The translations under genes were made by a program, and so were the position numbers. 64,000 bases of DNA. It comes from Cryptosporangium phraense. GTDB taxonomy: Bacteria > Actinomycetota > Actinomycetes > Mycobacteriales > Cryptosporangiaceae. How positions within the stretch are numbered: the first letter of the stretch is position 1; each line of letters opens with the position of its first letter. Of the stretch, positions 60,155 through 64,000 are shown in pieces. The stretch covers positions 422,676 to 486,675 of the forward strand of contig NZ_VIRS01000002.1 of the NCBI RefSeq assembly GCF_006912135.1. The letters are read 5' to 3'. Under the pieces are notes generated by a model. The model was not told the origin of the DNA. It did not search any database and was given only the letters and a program-made list of their open reading frames with translations.

Positions 60155-62911
60155 GTGACCACCGCTCCGCACCGCAGCCGCTCCCCGGCCGGTGCGCGTC
60201 CGGTGTTCACGATGCGAGGATCCGGGCCGGCCCTCCGGCCGATCGCCGTGGCCGCGTTGCTCGACGTCGTGCGTGCGGTGGCCGGGGTGCGTGCCGCCGA
60301 GCTCAGGACGGCAGCGGGCGGAGACCGTACGCTGCACCTGGAACTCGTCGACGGGGCAGACGAGGCTGCAGTGGCGTGGTCAGTGACCAGGATCCTGGAC
60401 GAAAGGCTCGGCGTGGAGGTGGACCAGACCCGGTCGGTTCTGGTGGACGACAGTGTCGACGAGACGCGGAGCGTCCCGCTCGACGGGCCCCAGCGTCGCG
60501 TCCACCTCGAGCGCTTACAGGTCGTCACCGGCGGCCTCGACGTCCGGGTGGACGTCGCGCTCGCGACGGCGGGCGCCCGTGTGGTCGGGTCGGCGAGCGG
60601 GCCGGCGGTCGAGCGGACCGTGCTCCGCACCGTGGCCGGCGCGACCCTCAATGCGGTCGACGCGCTGCTCGAAGGGCGGGCCCGCTGCGGCCTCGACCAG
60701 GCCGAGCTCACCGACATCGGCTCCGACCGGCTGGCGATCGCGGTCGTCACGCTGCTTACGCCCGGCCAGGTCGACCGGCTCGCCGGCGCCGCGCTGGTGC
60801 GCGGTGACGCCCGGCAGGCGATGGTCCGCGCGGTGCTGTCGGCGTTGAACCGGCGGTTCGAGTCGCTGGTCCCGGAGCGCGGCGCGTCGTCGACCTGGGC
60901 CCAGAGCTTTCCCCCGTCGGCGCCCCCGCTCGCGGTCGAGAACACCGCCACCTACCGCACGCTCTCGGGCGGCCCGGACGACGCCCCGTACCCGAGCGGC
61001 GGGTACGCGAACGGCTCGTCGCGCTCCCCGTTCACCGAGGGCGATTCCGACACCGGCCTGATGACGATCGACGACACCGGCAGCCACCACTACGCCACGC
61101 CGGTCGCCGAGACGAGCGCGGACGACGCGAACCAGAGCGCGGTGGACGAGCCCACCGTCAGCCAGTCCGAGGTGACGCAGCCCGAGTTCACCCGGCCCGA
61201 GTCGACGCGCCTGGGCGCACGCGGCGGCCGCGCGGCCCGTCGGGCGGCCGCGGCCCAGCGGGGCGCGGAGCAGGTCCACCCGACCCGGTCGGACCCGCCC
61301 CGCCCGGAGCCGGCCCGGCCCGAGCCGACCCCGGAGCCGGAGCGGTACCCGACCGGTGGCGCACCCGAGTACGCGCCGAGCACCCCGTTCGTGGCGCCTG
61401 CCCCCTACGCCGACCCGATCGCGTCGCCGACCGGTGAGCTGGAGCTGGCCGGCGGCCCGAATGGAGCGGCCGACCTCGGCGACTGGGCCGCCGCGACCTG
61501 GGACCGGCTCGTCGCCGACGACCCGATCCGGGAGAGCCCGGCCGCTTCGGCCGCTGACCCGCGGGTCAGCGACCCCCAGCCCGATTTCGACGCGCGCACC
61601 AGCGGGGACATGCCCCCGGTGACGACGTCCGGCGTGTTCACCCCTCCGGCCGAGCCCACGTGGACGCCTCCGGCCGAGCCGGTGTGGGGCTGGCCCGCGT
61701 CCGAGGAGCCGGCCTCGACGTCGGCGTCTGCGTCGGCGTCTGCGTCGGCCGAGTGGACGCCGCCGCGGTGGGAGTCGGCCGAGCAGGCCGGGAACGTCGG
61801 GCCCGGGTACGGGCGGGGCCCGAACGGCGCGCCGGCGAACGGATCGCGGGCCGGTCTCGGTGGGAGCTATCTGGAGCGCGAGTACGGCGGGCTCGGCATG
61901 CCGCCGAGGCGCAGCAGCGAGGCGAACGGGTACGGAGAGGCGCCGTCGGGCGCGGGGTCTTCGGGGGCCGGGTCTTCGGGGGCCGGGTCTTCGGGGGCCG
62001 GGTGGGGCCGGCACGGCCGGGCGGAGAGCCCGGTGTCCGGGCAGCCTGCGGCCAACAATGGCTACGGAGGCCCGGGAGGATCGGGTAACCAGGGCGGGGG
62101 GCTCGGGGGCAACCCGAGCGGACTCAGTGGCCTGGGCGGAAGCCCGGGTGGCCTGGGCGGAAGTCCGGGTGGCCTGGGCGGAAGCCCGGGTGGCCTGGGC
62201 GGAAGTCCGGGTGGTCAGGGTGCGGGTGGCTTGGGTGCGGGCGGCCTAGGGCAGGGTGCGGGCGGCCCGGGGCAGGGCGCAGGCGGCCTTGGCCAAGGAC
62301 CGAGCGGCTCGGGCCCGGCGGCGTCAGCCGCCGGTTACGGCAACCCCTACGCCACCCCTGATCAGACTCCCGGCATCGGAGGCCTCGGAGGCCTTGGCCC
62401 CGCCAGCGGCGGGGGTCTGGGCCCGAGTGCGGCCAACGGCGGCGGCCACGGAAGCCTCGGCCCGAACGCGGGCAACGGCGGCGGGCTCGGCCCGAATGCG
62501 GGCAACGGCGGCGGGTTCGCTCCGAGCGCGGGCAATGGCGGCGGGTTCGCTCCGAGCGCGGGCAACGGCGGCGGGCTTGGCCCGAGCGCGGGCAACGGCG
62601 GCGGGCTCGGCCCGAATGCGGGCAACGGCGGTGGGCGGCGGCGGCACGCGGCCGAGCCGACCGGCGCCTGGCCGGTCCACGACCCCCTGGGCCCGGGCGG
62701 CGGCTCCTGGGCCGACCCGCAGTCGGTCGCCCCACCGCAACGCGAACCGAGCCCGACCGAACGCGGCTACCGCACCGGCCCCCAGGCCGAGAACCAGGAC
62801 CGCCGCGAAAACCCCGACCGCCGCGAAAACCCCGACCGCCGCGAGGCCCCACCCCGAGCCCGTCGCCGCTACGCCGACGAAGAACCCGGCCGCCACGGCG
62901 GCACCTGGTAG
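60155..62911 (+). CDS. Long protein with N-terminal conserved region and Gly-rich tandem repeats
   Basis: A 918-aa protein. Residues 1-250 hold an alpha/beta region with two similar halves (RTLHLELVDGADEAAVAWS and DVRVDVALATAGARVVGSASGPAVE) of unknown function. After that it is disordered: Pro/Glu-rich (about 270-600), then repeats: GSSGA x4 (about 605-625), GLGGSPG x4 (about 665-695), a PNAGNGGGLG-like ten-residue repeat (about 770-830) and RRENPD x2-3 near the C-terminus. No membrane helix or signal is seen. GTG 60155. Diverges from the TetR gene. Confidence 0.78.
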   Translation: MTTAPHRSRSPAGARPVFTMRGSGPALRPIAVAALLDVVRAVAGVRAAELRTAAGGDRTLHLELVDGADEAAVAWSVTRILDERLGVEVDQTRSVLVDDSVDETRSVPLDGPQRRVHLERLQVVTGGLDVRVDVALATAGARVVGSASGPAVERTVLRTVAGATLNAVDALLEGRARCGLDQAELTDIGSDRLAIAVVTLLTPGQVDRLAGAALVRGDARQAMVRAVLSALNRRFESLVPERGASSTWAQSFPPSAPPLAVENTATYRTLSGGPDDAPYPSGGYANGSSRSPFTEGDSDTGLMTIDDTGSHHYATPVAETSADDANQSAVDEPTVSQSEVTQPEFTRPESTRLGARGGRAARRAAAAQRGAEQVHPTRSDPPRPEPARPEPTPEPERYPTGGAPEYAPSTPFVAPAPYADPIASPTGELELAGGPNGAADLGDWAAATWDRLVADDPIRESPAASAADPRVSDPQPDFDARTSGDMPPVTTSGVFTPPAEPTWTPPAEPVWGWPASEEPASTSASASASASAEWTPPRWESAEQAGNVGPGYGRGPNGAPANGSRAGLGGSYLEREYGGLGMPPRRSSEANGYGEAPSGAGSSGAGSSGAGSSGAGWGRHGRAESPVSGQPAANNGYGGPGGSGNQGGGLGGNPSGLSGLGGSPGGLGGSPGGLGGSPGGLGGSPGGQGAGGLGAGGLGQGAGGPGQGAGGLGQGPSGSGPAASAAGYGNPYATPDQTPGIGGLGGLGPASGGGLGPSAANGGGHGSLGPNAGNGGGLGPNAGNGGGFAPSAGNGGGFAPSAGNGGGLGPSAGNGGGLGPNAGNGGGRRRHAAEPTGAWPVHDPLGPGGGSWADPQSVAPPQREPSPTERGYRTGPQAENQDRRENPDRRENPDRREAPPRARRRYADEEPGRHGGTW

Positions 62912-64000
62912 CCCCGCTCGCCCGCTGGGCCGCCCGCGCGGCCGCCCGCCGGGCCTTGCCCGCCCGGGTGCGGCCCGGCCTGACCGCGCCCGCCGGGCGC
63001 CCGACCTCCCTCGCCCGCCGGCCGCCCAATCCCCTCGCCCGGCAGGCGCCAGACCGGCAGGCGCCCGCCCGGGCCGCGCCGGCAGGTGCCTGGCTCATCG
63101 AGCCCGGCAGTTGCCCGGCTCACCGAGCCCGGCAGGTGCCTGGCCCGCCGCGCCGGGCAGGCGTCCGTCCGGTCGGGCTCGGCAGCCGCTGGATCGGCCG
63201 CGCCCGGTGGGCAGCCGCTACCCCTGCCCGGCAGTCGCCCAATCGGCCGCGCGCGGCCAGCAGTCGCCCACCCCTGCCTGGCAGGCGCCTAATCGGCCGC
63301 GCCCGGGCAACCGCTTACCCCGCCCGTCAGGCACCCGGCCCGCCGCGCCGGACCCCCCGCACCTAGCCCGCCGTGCGCGGTGGGCAGCCACCCATCCTTG
63401 TCGGGCGGGCGCCCGCCCGGCCGCGCCCGGTATGCAGCCGCCACCTTGCCCGAGAGGGGCCTGCCCCGCCGAGCCGGGCAGGCGTCCCTCCGGCCGGGCT
63501 CGGCAGCCGCTGGATCGGCCGCGCCCTGCGGGCAGCCGCTCATCCTGCCCAATCGGCCGCGCGCGGCGAGCGGCCGCCACCTCTGCCCGGCTGCCGCGCC
63601 CGCCCGGCTGCCGCCCCCGCCGGGCTGCCGCGCCCGCTAGGCCGTCGCCCACCTCTGCCCGGCGGGCGCCCGGTAGGGGGCCGGGCCCGCCGAGCCGGGC
63701 AGGCGTACCTCCGGCCGGGCCCGGCAGCCGGTCGATCTGCCGCGCGCGGCGGGCAGCCGCCTATCCCCGCTCGCCAGACGCTCGATCGGCAGCGCCCGCC
63801 CGGCAGCCGCCCGCTCCCGCCCGGCAGGGCGCCCGCTCCCGCCCGGCAGGCGCCCTGCCGGCTGCGCCCGGCCCGCCGAGCGATGGGCAGCCGCCCACCC
63901 TTGCCCAGCGCGCGCCCGCCCGCCTAACCGCGCCCGTTAGGCACCCGTCACCTCGCCCGGCAGGAGCCTGGCCCGGCCGCGCGCGATAGGTCACCCGCCC
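62912..64000. repeat. C-rich degenerate repeat region to the window end
   Basis: About 1.1 kb made of diverged copies of short units such as CCCGGCAGGCGCC, CGAGCCCGGCAGGTGCC and CAATCGGCCGCGC. The plus strand is C-rich. Long open frames are compositionally biased (Arg/Pro/Ala/Gly) and none is supported as a gene. It continues past the window. Confidence 0.7.

Noticed and set aside
60376..62014. Several long frames overlapping the repeat-rich protein on both strands
   Set aside because: They have extreme Arg/Gly/Pro composition. The frame from 60155 alone has a balanced N-terminal domain and sits next to the TetR/DUF3107 neighbours as expected.
62256..63989. 577-codon frame running through the C-rich repeats
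   Set aside because: It starts inside the repeat protein in another frame and is almost only Ala/Arg/Pro/Gly, as expected of any frame in this DNA.
1..64000. tRNA, rRNA or intact insertion sequence
   Set aside because: No T-loop-like GGTTCGAATCC sequence in a cloverleaf context, no rRNA core sequence and no transposase-like frame was found by eye.

Overview
The window is very GC-rich, with many GTG starts, short intergenic gaps and ATGA/GTGA-type overlaps. It carries mycothiol, meso-DAP and maltosyl-phosphate/glycogen genes, so the host is an actinomycete. Gene order repeatedly matches the Mycobacterium tuberculosis blocks around Rv1170-Rv1232c and Rv3208-Rv3211. The gene content would suit a spore-forming actinomycete such as Cryptosporangium or a relative, but the genus is a guess.

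Layout. 0-2 kb: two peptide-ABC transporter ATPases (the first truncated by the window edge). 2.1-12 kb: S9 peptidase, mshB and two membrane proteins, a GNAT, then fdxA-dapC, dapD and dapE (lysine/DAP synthesis) and two LOG-family genes. 11.9-20.3 kb: an accessory island with a large SARP/NB-ARC/TPR regulator, a tiny secreted-peptide gene on the opposite strand, five tandem 43-residue RiPP precursor genes, a radical SAM/SPASM maturase of the FxsB type, a HExxH peptide beta-hydroxylase-like enzyme and an MFS exporter. 20.3-32.7 kb: folP-like, DivIVA-domain, SRPBCC, tag, DUF3117, pepA, glgM/glgC, an O-methyltransferase, then sigE-rseA-rseB-like-htrA-tatB. 33.9-39.4 kb: mrp, azlCD, DUF1003, MgtE/CBS and an EamA exporter. 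39.4-52.1 kb: a CoA-ester lyase, SDR, acyl-CoA dehydrogenase and MaoC set mixed with a radical SAM enzyme, DUF2332, DCC/HTTM genes, a SpoU methyltransferase, DUF6758, bPH2, PHP and RecB-like genes. 53.2-62.9 kb: MpaB-like, hydrolase, DUF2231, DEAD-box helicase, ferritin-like, DUF3107, TetR and a long repeat-rich protein.

The most notable system is the 15.1-20.3 kb cyclophane-peptide ('FxSxx-COOH' triceptide) cluster. Its five precursors align without a gap over 43 residues, and nearly all divergence falls in the middle and the last eight residues, ending in (F/W)-x-(S/N)-F-(A/V/L/I). The SARP regulator upstream, three heptamers at exact 11-bp spacing in the precursor promoter, and a perfect palindrome between precursors and maturase suggest how the cluster is controlled. 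A 43-codon gene tucked between regulator and precursors encodes a Sec signal peptide followed by about a dozen residues, and could be a signalling peptide.

Other points of interest: two genes (dapC and the DEAD-box helicase) appear to start at CTG; a 93-bp MITE-like element lies at 49.4 kb; a SigE-type promoter precedes sigE; and three spacers of about 1.1-1.2 kb (32.7, 52.1, 62.9 kb) are filled with GC-rich degenerate repeats and no convincing gene. No rRNA, tRNA, CRISPR array or intact insertion sequence was seen.
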